Source: Pseudomonadota bacterium (GTDB lineage: Bacteria; Pseudomonadota; Alphaproteobacteria; Caulobacterales; Caulobacteraceae). From it: a stretch of DNA of 35,192 nucleotides. Below the pieces are notes generated by a model. The model was not told where the DNA came from and did no database searches. It saw only the letters and a list, made by a program, of their open reading frames with translations. The position numbers were made by a program, and so were the translations under genes. Shown here piece after piece: positions 1 to 8,826 of this stretch (its first letter is position 1; the number at the start of each line of letters is the position of its first letter). Location: NCBI GenBank assembly GCA_023434265.1, contig JAEYTA010000001.1, forward strand, positions 1 to 35,192. The letters run 5' to 3'.

Positions 1-329
1 GGGCTCCGCCGTCGTCCGTCCCCGCGGAAGCGCCGGTCGAAGCGGCCGCCGCGACCCCCGAACCGCGCCGCGACGCCTTCGTCGCCGGCGCCGCCGATCG
101 GCCGCCGGAGCAGGGCGCCCGCTACTATTCGGTCCATCGCCAGAACGGACGGCGGCCGGACCCGCTGGAGATGCCCGATCCGACCTATGTCGACGCCATC
201 GCCGTCACCATGCCGGACAGCCTCGCCTCCCAGGATCTCGCCCAGCCGCAGGACGGGCCGACCCTGATCCGCGACGCGCAAGGGCGCATCCGCGCCCAGC
301 CCGCCGCGCCGGAGGGCGATTACCAGTGA
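1..329 (+). CDS. Hypothetical protein, C-terminal part
   Basis: The reading frame is open from the window edge (first full codon at base 3) to TGA at 327-329, giving about 108 residues of the C-terminus of a protein that begins outside the window. The visible part starts with an Ala/Pro/Glu-rich, probably disordered stretch, followed by a more ordered segment (RYYSVHRQNGRRPDPLEMP) and a Gln/Pro-rich end. I do not recognise a domain and assign no function. Its stop overlaps the GTG start of the following DUF2336 gene (GTGA at 326-329), so the two are very likely translated from one message. Codon use is GC3-rich like the neighbours, which supports real coding. Confidence 0.7.
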   Translation, partial: APPSSVPAEAPVEAAAATPEPRRDAFVAGAADRPPEQGARYYSVHRQNGRRPDPLEMPDPTYVDAIAVTMPDSLASQDLAQPQDGPTLIRDAQGRIRAQPAAPEGDYQ

Positions 330-1417
330 CCGTCGAGACCGTGTCCCGTCTGCCCGACCTCATCGCTCTCGCCGAGGAAGGCTCCAGCGAAAAGCGCCGC
401 GCCCTGCTGCGCGAGTTGACCGACCACTTCTTCGGCGCGGCCGCGCGCACCGAAACCGAGGAGGGTCTCTACGGCGCCGTCCTGGCCAAGTTGGCGGACG
501 ACATGGAGACGGCGGTCCGGGCGGAGCTCGCGGCCCGGTTCGCCAGCGCGCCGGACGCCCCACACACCCTGATCCGTCGTCTGGCCAACGACGAGGCGGC
601 CGTGGCGGCCCCCGTCCTGTCCAACTCGCCGGTGTTGACCGACGAAGACCTGCTGGGCGTGGTCCGTCGCCATGGTCAGGATCACCTGCGCGCCGTTTCG
701 GCCCGCTCCTCCGTGTCCGAAGCCGTGTCCGAAGTGATCGTCGAGCGCGGCGATGACGAGACGCTGGGGACGCTGCTCCGCAACGACGGCGCCCGCCTGT
801 CCCGCAAGGCCTCCGAGACCGCCGTCGAGCGCGCCCGCACAAATCCCTCGCTGCATGAGGCCACTGTCTCGCGCGGGGACCTGCCGCCCGACCTGCTCAA
901 TGACATGTATTTCGTGGTCGAGGCGCGGTTGCGCAGCCGGATCCTCGAACAGAACGCCCGAATGGATCCGGCCCTGCTCGAGAGCGCCCTGGCCGCCGGT
1001 CGCGCCCGGGTCGCCACCGACGACGGCGCCCTGCCGGCCGACTATGCGGAATGCCTCGCCTATGTGGAGGAGCTTCGCGCCGCCGGACAGCTGACGCCGC
1101 AGATGCTCGCCCGCTTCCTGCGCTCGGGCGGTCGCACCTCGTTCCTGATCGCGCTGGCCCAGCTGTCGGACATCGACTTCCACACGGCGCGCCAGATCGT
1201 CGAGCGCCGCGAGCTCGACGCCCTCGCGGTCGTCTGCAAGGCCGCCGACCTCGATCGGGCCCTGTTCCTCACCTACGCCGTGGTCCTGCTCAACGACGAC
1301 GGCGACGCCATGGCCAAGGCGCATTCCTACGCGCGCATGTACGCCGAACTGTCGCGCGACGCCGCCATGCGCACCCTGCGCTTCTGGCGCATGCGCCGCG
1401 GCGCCCAGGCCGCCTGA
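326..1417 (+). CDS. DUF2336 domain-containing protein
   Basis: A 363-residue, largely alpha-helical protein of the DUF2336 family, which is widespread in Alphaproteobacteria and has no established biochemical role. The pattern is repeated helical pairs rich in Ala, Leu, Arg and Glu, resembling HEAT-like solenoids, with no signal peptide or membrane segment, so it is probably cytosolic. The C-terminal part carries a block (LAVVCKAADLDRALF, roughly residues 295-310) that also occurs in the second DUF2336 protein at 2054-3271 (LAILCKATGLGRVDL), showing that the two are paralogues. The GTG start at 326 overlaps the upstream stop by four bases, which argues for translational coupling. It converges with mucR, from which it is separated by a hairpin. 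Confidence 0.8.
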   Translation: MTVETVSRLPDLIALAEEGSSEKRRALLRELTDHFFGAAARTETEEGLYGAVLAKLADDMETAVRAELAARFASAPDAPHTLIRRLANDEAAVAAPVLSNSPVLTDEDLLGVVRRHGQDHLRAVSARSSVSEAVSEVIVERGDDETLGTLLRNDGARLSRKASETAVERARTNPSLHEATVSRGDLPPDLLNDMYFVVEARLRSRILEQNARMDPALLESALAAGRARVATDDGALPADYAECLAYVEELRAAGQLTPQMLARFLRSGGRTSFLIALAQLSDIDFHTARQIVERRELDALAVVCKAADLDRALFLTYAVVLLNDDGDAMAKAHSYARMYAELSRDAAMRTLRFWRMRRGAQAA

Positions 1418-1427
1418 TCCCCGACGC

Positions 1428-1458
1428 GAAAACGCCCGCCGGAGCGGTCCGGCGGGCG
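1428..1458 (-). terminator. Rho-independent terminator of mucR
   Basis: An 11-bp perfect stem (1433-1443 pairing with 1448-1458, loop GCGG) is followed on the minus strand by TTTT (complement of 1429-1432). It lies 23 bases past the mucR stop. On the plus strand the hairpin is not followed by a T run, so it serves mucR best, although it may also slow transcription leaving the DUF2336 gene. Confidence 0.8.
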
Positions 1459-1480
1459 TCCTGCATGCGCTATGCGGCGA

Positions 1481-1906
1481 CTACTTCTTGGCGCGGCCCC
1501 GGGCGGGCTTCCGGCCGCCCTGTCCCAGACCCATCTGCTTGGCCAGCTCCGAACGGGCCTTGGCGTAGTTCGGCGCGACCATGGGATAGTCCTTCGGCAG
1601 GCCCCACTTGGCCCGATACTCCTCGGGGCTCATGTTGTACTTGGTCCGCAGGTGACGCTTCAGCGACTTGAACTTGCGGCCGTCCTCGAGACAGATCAGG
1701 TAGTCCGGCGTGATCGACTTGCGGATCGGCACGGCCGGCTCGCGCGGTTCCGGCTCGGGCTCCACGGCCCCGGTCGAGACCTGCGACAGCGCCGCGTGGA
1801 TGCTGGAGATCAGCCCCGGCACTTCCGACGCCTGCACGTTGTTGTTGCCGACATAGGCCGAAACGATGTCGGCCGTCATTTCGAGCAGTTGCGAGTTCTC
1901 TTCCAT
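1481..1906 (-). CDS. mucR: MucR/Ros family transcriptional regulator
   Basis: A 141-residue member of the MucR/Ros family of DNA-binding regulators, which in Caulobacter act with SciP and CtrA on cell-cycle and flagellar genes. The N-terminal part (residues 1-40, LTADIVSAYVGNN-like) is the conserved oligomerisation segment; a Pro/Glu linker follows; the C-terminal DNA-binding fold is at about 66-125 with the family signature CLEDGRKFKSLKRHL. The zinc site is reduced: Cys72, Asp75 and His85 are in place, but Lys89-Tyr90 stand where Ros has histidines. A GTG at 1933 would add nine residues, but ATG at 1906 is preceded by AGGTGGGA at good spacing and matches family N-termini. The gene stands alone between two DUF2336 paralogues and has its own terminator. 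Confidence 0.9.
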   Translation of the reverse strand: MEENSQLLEMTADIVSAYVGNNNVQASEVPGLISSIHAALSQVSTGAVEPEPEPREPAVPIRKSITPDYLICLEDGRKFKSLKRHLRTKYNMSPEEYRAKWGLPKDYPMVAPNYAKARSELAKQMGLGQGGRKPARGRAKK

Positions 1907-2053
1907 CGGCGTCCCACCTGGATTGTTGTTCACGTCGACTGATCAGCCCCGATCCGCCGTTCGCGGTTTGAATAGAGAGGTTCCGGAATGAAAGCAATGC
2001 TCGTCCCGGTCCGCTTCAATGCAGTTGATTTCGTCCCGAGTTGATCCCGCGGC

Positions 2054-3271
2054 CTAGCGCCCGAAATTCTCTGCCAGGGCCAGCATCGCCGCCCGCTCCG
2101 GCGCCGAATAGTCGTCCAGCAGGTCTTCCTCGCCATCGCGGATCGCCCGCAACAGCGCGGGGGTCAGGGCCGAGGACAGCGACCAGTTCCAGTAGCGCAG
2201 CACCGTCTGCGCCCGATCGACCGCCAGCATCTCATAGGTGATCTGCACCCGCTCCCAGAGCGGATGCGCCGCGCCGTCCTCGGTCGTCTCCGGTCGCCGC
2301 ATCGACCGCCACAGCGCCTGCAGATCGACGCGGCCCAGTCCGGTGGCCTTGCACAGGATCGCCAGCGGCTCGCCGCCGGGATCGCCGAGGATCTTGGCCC
2401 CGGTGATCGGCTTCACGCCCGCCAGATAGGCGATCTCGGTGGCGATCTCGCGCGTCAGGCCGGTCTGTCCGGCGGCCGCCACGGCCTGCTCCAGGCTGCC
2501 ATACGGACTCTTCTCGATCGCCGCCCGGTTGCGCTGGCGGCGCTCGATGAACTGCAACGCCTTGCGGGACACCGGGTCCTGCCAGTTCTCGGCCGCGGCC
2601 ATGGCGAAGACGTCCTCGGCGACCTCCTGCATCACCTCCCGCGACACCGCGAAGCGCTGCAGGATCGTGCGCCGCTCGTCCGGACCGCACCACCAGAACA
2701 TCACATAGGCCCCCGACGGCCTGAGCTCCGGACGCCTCAGCAGGTGCGCGCACAGATTGCGCTCCGTCCGGCTCAGGCTGACGATCCCCTCGATCGCCAC
2801 CTGCCCCAGCCGCGCCGAGGTGTTGCGCAGCACGGCCTCGATCACCGATGTCTCGCCGAAGCTCATCAGCGTCTCGGTCACCACCTCGGACAGCCCTCGC
2901 CGGCTCGCCATCAGGAAGCGATGCTCCATCGTCGTGTCGCGCGCGCAGGCCACCAGGTCCGCGTCGGACAGCGAGGCGCACTGCTCGATCAACAGGCCCG
3001 CGATCCCCGGCTCGTCGCGCAACAGCATCCGGGCCAGCGCATTGGGCAGTTCCGCCAGCGGCGCCAGTCGCGCCGCCACCCGCTTGCGGTCCTCCGGCGC
3101 CGCCAGCCGCAGCATCTCGACCAGCAGGTCGCCGGTCACCGATCGCTCGAAGGCGTTGATCCGGCTGGCGGGGAGGGAGACCACGTCAGCCAGCCGCTTG
3201 AGCAGGGCATGCCGCGCGCGGAACCCCGCGGCGGGCGCGTCCTCCTCGGGCAGGGCGGCGGGCTCCGACAT
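2054..3271 (-). CDS. DUF2336 domain-containing protein
   Basis: A 405-residue cytosolic, helix-rich DUF2336 protein, paralogous to the one at 326-1417. Shared features are the repeated helical pairs and the C-terminal block around LAILCKATGLGR, then a conserved Arg-Tyr-Trp near QTVLRYWNW (RFWRM in the paralogue). The function of the family is unknown; nothing in the sequence suggests an active site. The ATG at 3271 follows cysK by only 44 bases on the same strand, so it could be read from the cysK transcript, yet a 12-bp perfect palindrome in the gap (3294-3305) may give it its own control. Downstream is the 120-base promoter region of mucR. Confidence 0.82.
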   Translation of the reverse strand: MSEPAALPEEDAPAAGFRARHALLKRLADVVSLPASRINAFERSVTGDLLVEMLRLAAPEDRKRVAARLAPLAELPNALARMLLRDEPGIAGLLIEQCASLSDADLVACARDTTMEHRFLMASRRGLSEVVTETLMSFGETSVIEAVLRNTSARLGQVAIEGIVSLSRTERNLCAHLLRRPELRPSGAYVMFWWCGPDERRTILQRFAVSREVMQEVAEDVFAMAAAENWQDPVSRKALQFIERRQRNRAAIEKSPYGSLEQAVAAAGQTGLTREIATEIAYLAGVKPITGAKILGDPGGEPLAILCKATGLGRVDLQALWRSMRRPETTEDGAAHPLWERVQITYEMLAVDRAQTVLRYWNWSLSSALTPALLRAIRDGEEDLLDDYSAPERAAMLALAENFGR

Positions 3272-3293
3272 CGGCGGCCACGCTACGGCGAAT

Positions 3294-3305
3294 GCGGTTA
3301 ACCGC
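3294..3305. promoter_or_regulatory. 12-bp perfect palindrome between cysK and DUF2336 gene
   Basis: GCGGTTAACCGC reads identically on both strands and lies 22 bases upstream of the DUF2336 start at 3271, just past the cysK stop. It holds a TTAAC core like a CtrA half-site in both orientations. It could be an operator or simply chance; no second CtrA half-site at the usual spacing is seen. Confidence 0.3.
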
Positions 3306-3315
3306 CTGTGAGCGG

Positions 3316-4296
<981 letters not shown>

Positions 4297-4417
4297 GGGG
4301 AATCTCCGTTGGGCCGTGATCGGCCGACTAACAGATAAGCGTCCCGTCCCGACCGCAAGGGCGATCCGCGATCTTTCTGTGCGGACGGACCGTCGGCGGC
4401 GCCCTTTTCACCTTCCG

Positions 4418-4425
4418 TTAACCAC
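4418..4425 (+). promoter_or_regulatory. Possible CtrA half-site upstream of fliI
   Basis: TTAACCAC matches seven of eight bases of the CtrA half-site TTAACCAT known from Caulobacter. It lies 38 bases before the fliI start, and a GANTC site (GAATC, 4440-4444) follows. Flagellar class II genes in Caulobacterales are CtrA-controlled, so the position makes sense, but only one half-site is present. Confidence 0.35.
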
Positions 4426-4463
4426 GCCGGCGCATCCCTGAATCCCTGTTCCGGGGTCTCCTC

Positions 4464-5810
4464 TTGCGCAATCTCGTCGCCGCCGTCGAAGCCGTCGACC
4501 CGCTGGTCGTGACCGGCAAGGTCGCCGGCGTGAACGGCCTGCTGATCGAGTCGCGGGGCGGCCTGAGCCGGCTCGCGGTGGGCGCGCGCGCCGAGATCGA
4601 GCGCGGTCTGGGACGCCGGCCGTTGCCCGCCGAGGTCGTCGGCTTCCGCGACGCCAAGGCCCTTCTGATGCCCTTCGGCCCGGTCGAGGGCGTCGCGCCC
4701 GGAGCCGACATCCGCATCGTCGACGCCGCCGCGACGGTGCGTCCGACGACGGCCTGGCTGGGCCGCATCATCGATGCTTTCGGCAATCCCATCGATGGCA
4801 AGGGCCCGCTGCCGACCGGCCCGGCCGGCTACCCCCTGCGCGCGCCGCCGCCGCCGGCCCACGCGCGCGGCCGGGTCGGCGAGCGGCTCGACCTCGGCGT
4901 GCGGGCCATGGACGTCTTCACCACCACCTGCCGCGGCCAGCGCCTCGGCATCTTCGCGGGCTCGGGGGTCGGCAAGTCGGTGCTGCTGTCGATGCTGGCC
5001 CGACAGGCCACCTGCGACGCCGTCGTGGTCGGCCTGATCGGCGAACGGGGCCGCGAGGTGCGCGAGTTCATCGAGGAGACCCTCGGCGAGGAAGGCCTGC
5101 GCCGCGCCATCGTCGTCGTCGCCACGTCCGACGAGCCGGCCCTCAAGCGCCGTCAGGCGGCCTACATGACCATGGCCTGCGCGGAATTCCTGCGCGACCA
5201 GGACCTCGAGGTCCTCTGTCTTATGGACTCGGTCACTCGCTTCGCCATGGCCCAGCGCGAGATCGGCCTGGCCGCCGGCGAACCGCCGACGACCAAGGGC
5301 TACACCCCGACCGTCTTCACCGAGCTGCCCAAGCTGCTGGAGCGCGCCGGCCCCGGCCCGATCCGCCCGGACGGCACGACCGCGGCCCCGATCACCGCCC
5401 TGTTCACCGTCCTGGTCGACGGCGGCGACCACGACGAACCGATCGCCGACGCCGTGCGAGGCATCCTCGACGGCCACATCGTCATGGATCGCAAGATCGC
5501 CGAGCGCGGCCGCTTCCCGGCCATCGACGTGCTGAAGTCGGTCAGCCGGACCCTGCCCGGCTGCCAGACGCCGGAGGAGCGCGAGCTGAATCGCCGCGCG
5601 CGCCAGTGCCTTTCGGCCTACGCCAATATGGAGGAGCTGATCCGCATCGGCGCCTACCGCTCCGGCGCCGACCCCATCGTCGACCGCGCCATCGCCCTCA
5701 ATCCCGCCCTCCAAGGCTTCCTCGGCCAGGACAAGGACGACGCCACGCGTCTTACCGATTCCTTTACCCGGCTCGAGGCAATCCTGAATCAGGGCATGAT
5801 CCAACAGTGA
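4464..5810 (+). CDS. fliI: Flagellar export ATPase FliI
   Basis: A 448-residue F1-beta-like ATPase of the flagellar type III export apparatus; it works at the cytoplasmic face of the basal body with FliH and FliJ. Walker A is AGSGVGKS (165-172), the catalytic-glutamate region GERGREV is at 193-199, and Walker B ends at Asp255 in LCLMDS. The motif GYTPTVFTELPKLLERAG that follows is characteristic of FliI/YscN proteins. The start is TTG at 4464, preceded by CGGGG; no ATG or GTG gives a better N-terminus. fliJ follows 13 bases later, forming an operon. Length and end (helical C-terminal domain) are normal for the family. Confidence 0.95.
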   Translation: MRNLVAAVEAVDPLVVTGKVAGVNGLLIESRGGLSRLAVGARAEIERGLGRRPLPAEVVGFRDAKALLMPFGPVEGVAPGADIRIVDAAATVRPTTAWLGRIIDAFGNPIDGKGPLPTGPAGYPLRAPPPPAHARGRVGERLDLGVRAMDVFTTTCRGQRLGIFAGSGVGKSVLLSMLARQATCDAVVVGLIGERGREVREFIEETLGEEGLRRAIVVVATSDEPALKRRQAAYMTMACAEFLRDQDLEVLCLMDSVTRFAMAQREIGLAAGEPPTTKGYTPTVFTELPKLLERAGPGPIRPDGTTAAPITALFTVLVDGGDHDEPIADAVRGILDGHIVMDRKIAERGRFPAIDVLKSVSRTLPGCQTPEERELNRRARQCLSAYANMEELIRIGAYRSGADPIVDRAIALNPALQGFLGQDKDDATRLTDSFTRLEAILNQGMIQQ

Positions 5811-5823
5811 CCGGAGAGTACGC

Positions 5824-6234
5824 ATGACCGCCTGGGCCCAGTCGCTGATCCGGATTTCCAACTACGAGGTCGAGACGCTGCAGAAGCGCCTGGCCGAGAT
5901 CACCGCCCGCCGCGTCTCCGCCGAAATGCGCATCGCCGTCCTCGAAGCCGAGGCCCAGGTCGAGCAGGAGCGCGCCCGCCAGGACGCCGAGGCCGGCCTC
6001 CTGCTGCAGGCCTATCTGAACGGCTGGAAGGTGCGGAAATCCGCCGCCGAGACCGACGTCGCGGGGATCGAGGCCGAGGAAGCGGGGGCCCGCGACGCCC
6101 TCACCGGCGCGTTCGAGGAACTGAAGAAGTTCGAGCACGTCGCCGAGACCACCCGGCTGAACAAGCTCATCGCCGCCGGCAAGCGCGAAACCGCCGCCTT
6201 CGACGAACTCGGCCTCCGCCGCCGTGCGGTCTAG
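5824..6234 (+). CDS. fliJ: Flagellar export protein FliJ
   Basis: A 136-residue, almost wholly alpha-helical protein with heptad-like spacing (for example the segment around AEITARRVSAEMRIAVLEAE) as expected for FliJ, the coiled-coil stalk/chaperone-escort subunit that sits in the FliI hexamer and couples export to FlhA. Sequence conservation in FliJ is low, so the call rests on length, coiled-coil character and position 13 bases after fliI. ATG at 5824 is preceded by GGAGAG. The last 11 bases overlap the GTG start of the GH10 gene, so that hydrolase is probably on the flagellar transcript. Confidence 0.85.
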   Translation: MTAWAQSLIRISNYEVETLQKRLAEITARRVSAEMRIAVLEAEAQVEQERARQDAEAGLLLQAYLNGWKVRKSAAETDVAGIEAEEAGARDALTGAFEELKKFEHVAETTRLNKLIAAGKRETAAFDELGLRRRAV

Positions 6235-7318
6235 GCCGGCGCTCGACCGCCGCCTGTTCCTCGGCTCGGGCCTCGCGCTGGCCGCCTGCGGCCGCCCTGC
6301 CGCCCAGACGCCGCCGGCTGGACCCGCGCGGCCGCTGAAGGACATCGTCCCCGCGCCCTTCGGCGCCACGGGTACATCGAGCCAGCTGGACGACCCCGCC
6401 TGGGTCGACGCCGTCCTCCGCCACTGCTCCCAACTCACGCCCGAGTGGGAACAGAAGATGGAGCGCACCATCGGCCCGGGCTTCGCCCATGACTTCTCGG
6501 CCTCCGACCGCGTCGTCGATTTCGCCCGTGATCAGGGCCTGCGCGTCCATGGCCACACGGTGATCTGGTACTCGCAGGGCGGCGAGGTCTTCTCCGACGA
6601 CCTGCCCCGCCACCGCTTCGCCGCCGAGTACGACCGCTACATCGCGGCCCTCGTCGGCCGCTATCGCGGACGCATGACCGGCTGGGACGTGGTCAACGAG
6701 CCGGTGGCCGAGGATGGCGAGGGCCTGCGCGACTGCCACTGGAGCCGCGCGCTGGGCCGGGAGGGCTACATGGTCCGCGCCTTCGAACAGGCCCGGGCCG
6801 CGGACCCCGACGCCGTCCTGTTCCTCAACGAGTACAATCTCGAGAACATTCCCCGGAAGGGCGCGGCCTTCCTGCGGCTGGTCGAGCGCCTGCTCACCCT
6901 CGGCGCTCCCGTCGGCGGCATCGGGACCCAGTCCCACCTGAACATCGAGATTCCCGCAGGCCAGATCGCCGCCTTCTTCCGCGACGCCGCCTCGCTCGGT
7001 CTTCCGATCCACGTCTCGGAACTCGACTTCCCGCTCCAGCGCGACGGGGGCCATCTCCCCGATCTCCGTTCGATGTCGGAACGGCGCGCCCAGCAGGTCG
7101 CCCGCGTCGGCGAACTCGCCGAGGCCTTCGCGGCCCTTCCCGAGCGCCAGCGCTACGCCTTCACCACCTGGGGCCTGCGCGACCCCGACAGCTGGCTGCT
7201 CCGCCCGGAGGGCAAGAACCGGGCGGACGAAAGCCCTCTCCTGCTCGACGCCGAGGCCCGCCCGAACCCCGCCTACCAGGCCCTCGTCGACGCCTTCACC
7301 GGCCGCGCCGGCGCCTAG
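6224..7318 (+). CDS. GH10 endo-1,4-beta-xylanase, Tat-type lipoprotein
   Basis: A 364-residue glycoside hydrolase family 10 enzyme that would cut internal beta-1,4 bonds in xylan. Acid/base Glu159 is in WDVVNEP and nucleophile Glu266 in HVSELDF; the conserved HGHTVIW strand is at 109-115. The N-terminus has twin arginines (DRRLFLG, 8-14), a short hydrophobic stretch and a lipobox LAAC ending at Cys22, so the product is likely exported folded by Tat and lipid-anchored. It is a single catalytic domain with no carbohydrate-binding module. The GTG start at 6224 lies inside fliJ, an 11-base overlap; no later start keeps the signal. It converges with the CinA-type gene, sharing CTAG at 7315-7318 as both stops. 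Confidence 0.92.
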   Translation: MRSRPALDRRLFLGSGLALAACGRPAAQTPPAGPARPLKDIVPAPFGATGTSSQLDDPAWVDAVLRHCSQLTPEWEQKMERTIGPGFAHDFSASDRVVDFARDQGLRVHGHTVIWYSQGGEVFSDDLPRHRFAAEYDRYIAALVGRYRGRMTGWDVVNEPVAEDGEGLRDCHWSRALGREGYMVRAFEQARAADPDAVLFLNEYNLENIPRKGAAFLRLVERLLTLGAPVGGIGTQSHLNIEIPAGQIAAFFRDAASLGLPIHVSELDFPLQRDGGHLPDLRSMSERRAQQVARVGELAEAFAALPERQRYAFTTWGLRDPDSWLLRPEGKNRADESPLLLDAEARPNPAYQALVDAFTGRAGA

Positions 7319-8067
7319 GCTCGCAAGGCCCGTATTCCGACCGCGGTCAGCGCCGCCAGCAGGTCCTCCGCCGCAGCCTCCACCGCCGCCGGATCGCGCC
7401 CCCGCATGACGAGGTTGGTCCCGATCTCGCCGGCCGAACCGGCCCCGAACGGATAGCTGCCGAAGCTGATCCCCCGGTTGGCCTGCGCGGCCGCCGACAG
7501 AATATCCGCGACGCTGCCCTCGCCGACGCCCGTGACCCGCACCGTCCGCGCGTGCACCACCGCCCCGGTCCTCAGCCGCGGAGCAACGTCCTCCAGCATG
7601 GCGGCCATGATCTTCGGCACGCCCGCCATCACGAAGACGTTGTCGATCTGGAACCCCGGCGCGTCGGTCACCGGATTGACGATCAGAGTCCCGCCCGCCG
7701 GTATCCGCGCCATCCGCCGACGCGCCGCGTTCAGCTGGTCGCCGTAGCGCCGCTCCAGGATCGACAGCGCCTCCGGATGCTCGATCAGCGCGACGCCGAA
7801 CGCGGCCGCCACCGCGTCGGCGGTGATGTCGTCGTGTGTCGGCCCGATCCCGCCGGTGGTGAAGACGTAGTCGTGCCCCGCCCGCAGCGCGTTCAGCGCC
7901 CCGACGATCTGTCCCTTGCGGTCCCCGACCGTCCGCGCCTCGAGCAGGTCGATCCCCAGCGCGTCCAGAAAGCGCGCGATCGTGTTCAGGTTGCTGTCCT
8001 GCGTCCGGCCGGACAGGATTTCGTCGCCGATGATCAGGACGGCGGCGGTCGGGGATGCATCGGTCAT
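7315..8067 (-). CDS. CinA/MoaB-type molybdopterin-binding domain protein
   Basis: A 250-residue protein with the MoaB/MogA-like domain of the CinA family (COG1058). The diagnostic loop TTGGIGPTHDD is at 70-80 and the strand LIIGDEILSGRTQDSN at 11-26. In longer CinA proteins this domain has NMN or ADP-ribose pyrophosphatase-like roles and is joined to a PncC-type deamidase; that C-terminal domain is absent here, as in many alphaproteobacterial stand-alone versions. The substrate is therefore not predictable. It is cytosolic. Its start at 8067 is only 23 bases from the sfsA start on the other strand, leaving almost no room for two separate promoters. Confidence 0.85.
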   Translation of the reverse strand: MTDASPTAAVLIIGDEILSGRTQDSNLNTIARFLDALGIDLLEARTVGDRKGQIVGALNALRAGHDYVFTTGGIGPTHDDITADAVAAAFGVALIEHPEALSILERRYGDQLNAARRRMARIPAGGTLIVNPVTDAPGFQIDNVFVMAGVPKIMAAMLEDVAPRLRTGAVVHARTVRVTGVGEGSVADILSAAAQANRGISFGSYPFGAGSAGEIGTNLVMRGRDPAAVEAAAEDLLAALTAVGIRALRA

Positions 8068-8090
8068 TCCGGCAGGCTAGTGCCTCGTCC

Positions 8091-8807
8091 ATGCGCTTCA
8101 AGACGCCCCTCGAACACGGAACCCTGATCCGCCGCTACAAGCGCTTCCTCGCCGACGTGACGCTCGCCGACGGGACGGAGACCACCGTCCACGTGCCCAA
8201 CCCCGGCGCCATGCTGGGCCTGACCGCGCCCGGCCTGCCGGTGTGGCTGTCCCGCTCGCCCGACGCGAAGCGCAAGCTGCCGCTGACGCTGGAGGCGGTC
8301 GAACTCCCCGACGCCGGTCCGGTCGGGGTCAACACCCTGAACCCCAACCGCATCGCCGAGGCCGCCATCCCGCGCGGCGACATTCCTGAGCTCACCGGCT
8401 ACCCGGTCCTGCGCCGCGAAGTGCGCTACGATGTCGACAGCCGCATCGACATCCTGCTGCAGTCCGACCCAGACGCCCTTCAGCGCCCGTCCTGCTGGGT
8501 CGAGATCAAGAACTGCCACTTCAGCCGCACACCCCGCCTCGCGGAGTTTCCGGACTGCCGGACGGTCCGCGGCGTCAAGCACCTCAAGGCGCTGGAGCGG
8601 GTGGTCGCCGCCGGCGGTCGGGCGATCATGCTGTTCGTCGTCCAGCGCATGGACTGCGACCTGTTCACCACAGCCGACGACATCGACCAGGCCTACGGCC
8701 CTTCCCTCAGGGAAGCCGCCTCCCACGGGGTTGAGGTTCTGTGCTACAGTTGCCACCTCTCCCCCGAGGCGATCCGGCTGGATCGCGCCCTGCCCTGGCG
8801 GCCCTGA
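8091..8807 (+). CDS. sfsA: SfsA family DNA/RNA nuclease
   Basis: A 238-residue SfsA protein. The family was named for sugar-fermentation stimulation in E. coli but has an OB-like N-terminal part and a PD-(D/E)XK nuclease core. Here the N-terminal signature is TLIRRYKRFLADV, HVPNPGAM follows at 34-41, the core acidic residue is Asp120 in SRIDILL, and Glu138 and Lys140 form the VEIKN motif; FPDCRTVRGVKHLKAL is the conserved C-terminal block. An upstream ATG at 8055 is in frame but lies inside the divergent gene and adds a non-conserved stretch, so ATG 8091 is preferred. map follows after 19 bases, which suggests co-transcription. Confidence 0.9.
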   Translation: MRFKTPLEHGTLIRRYKRFLADVTLADGTETTVHVPNPGAMLGLTAPGLPVWLSRSPDAKRKLPLTLEAVELPDAGPVGVNTLNPNRIAEAAIPRGDIPELTGYPVLRREVRYDVDSRIDILLQSDPDALQRPSCWVEIKNCHFSRTPRLAEFPDCRTVRGVKHLKALERVVAAGGRAIMLFVVQRMDCDLFTTADDIDQAYGPSLREAASHGVEVLCYSCHLSPEAIRLDRALPWRP

Positions 8808-8826
8808 CGCCGCCGAAAGACATCCG

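Noticed and set aside
8055..8090. Longer N-terminus of sfsA from ATG 8055
   Set aside because: It overlaps the divergent gene start and adds residues that do not resemble SfsA; ATG 8091 fits.
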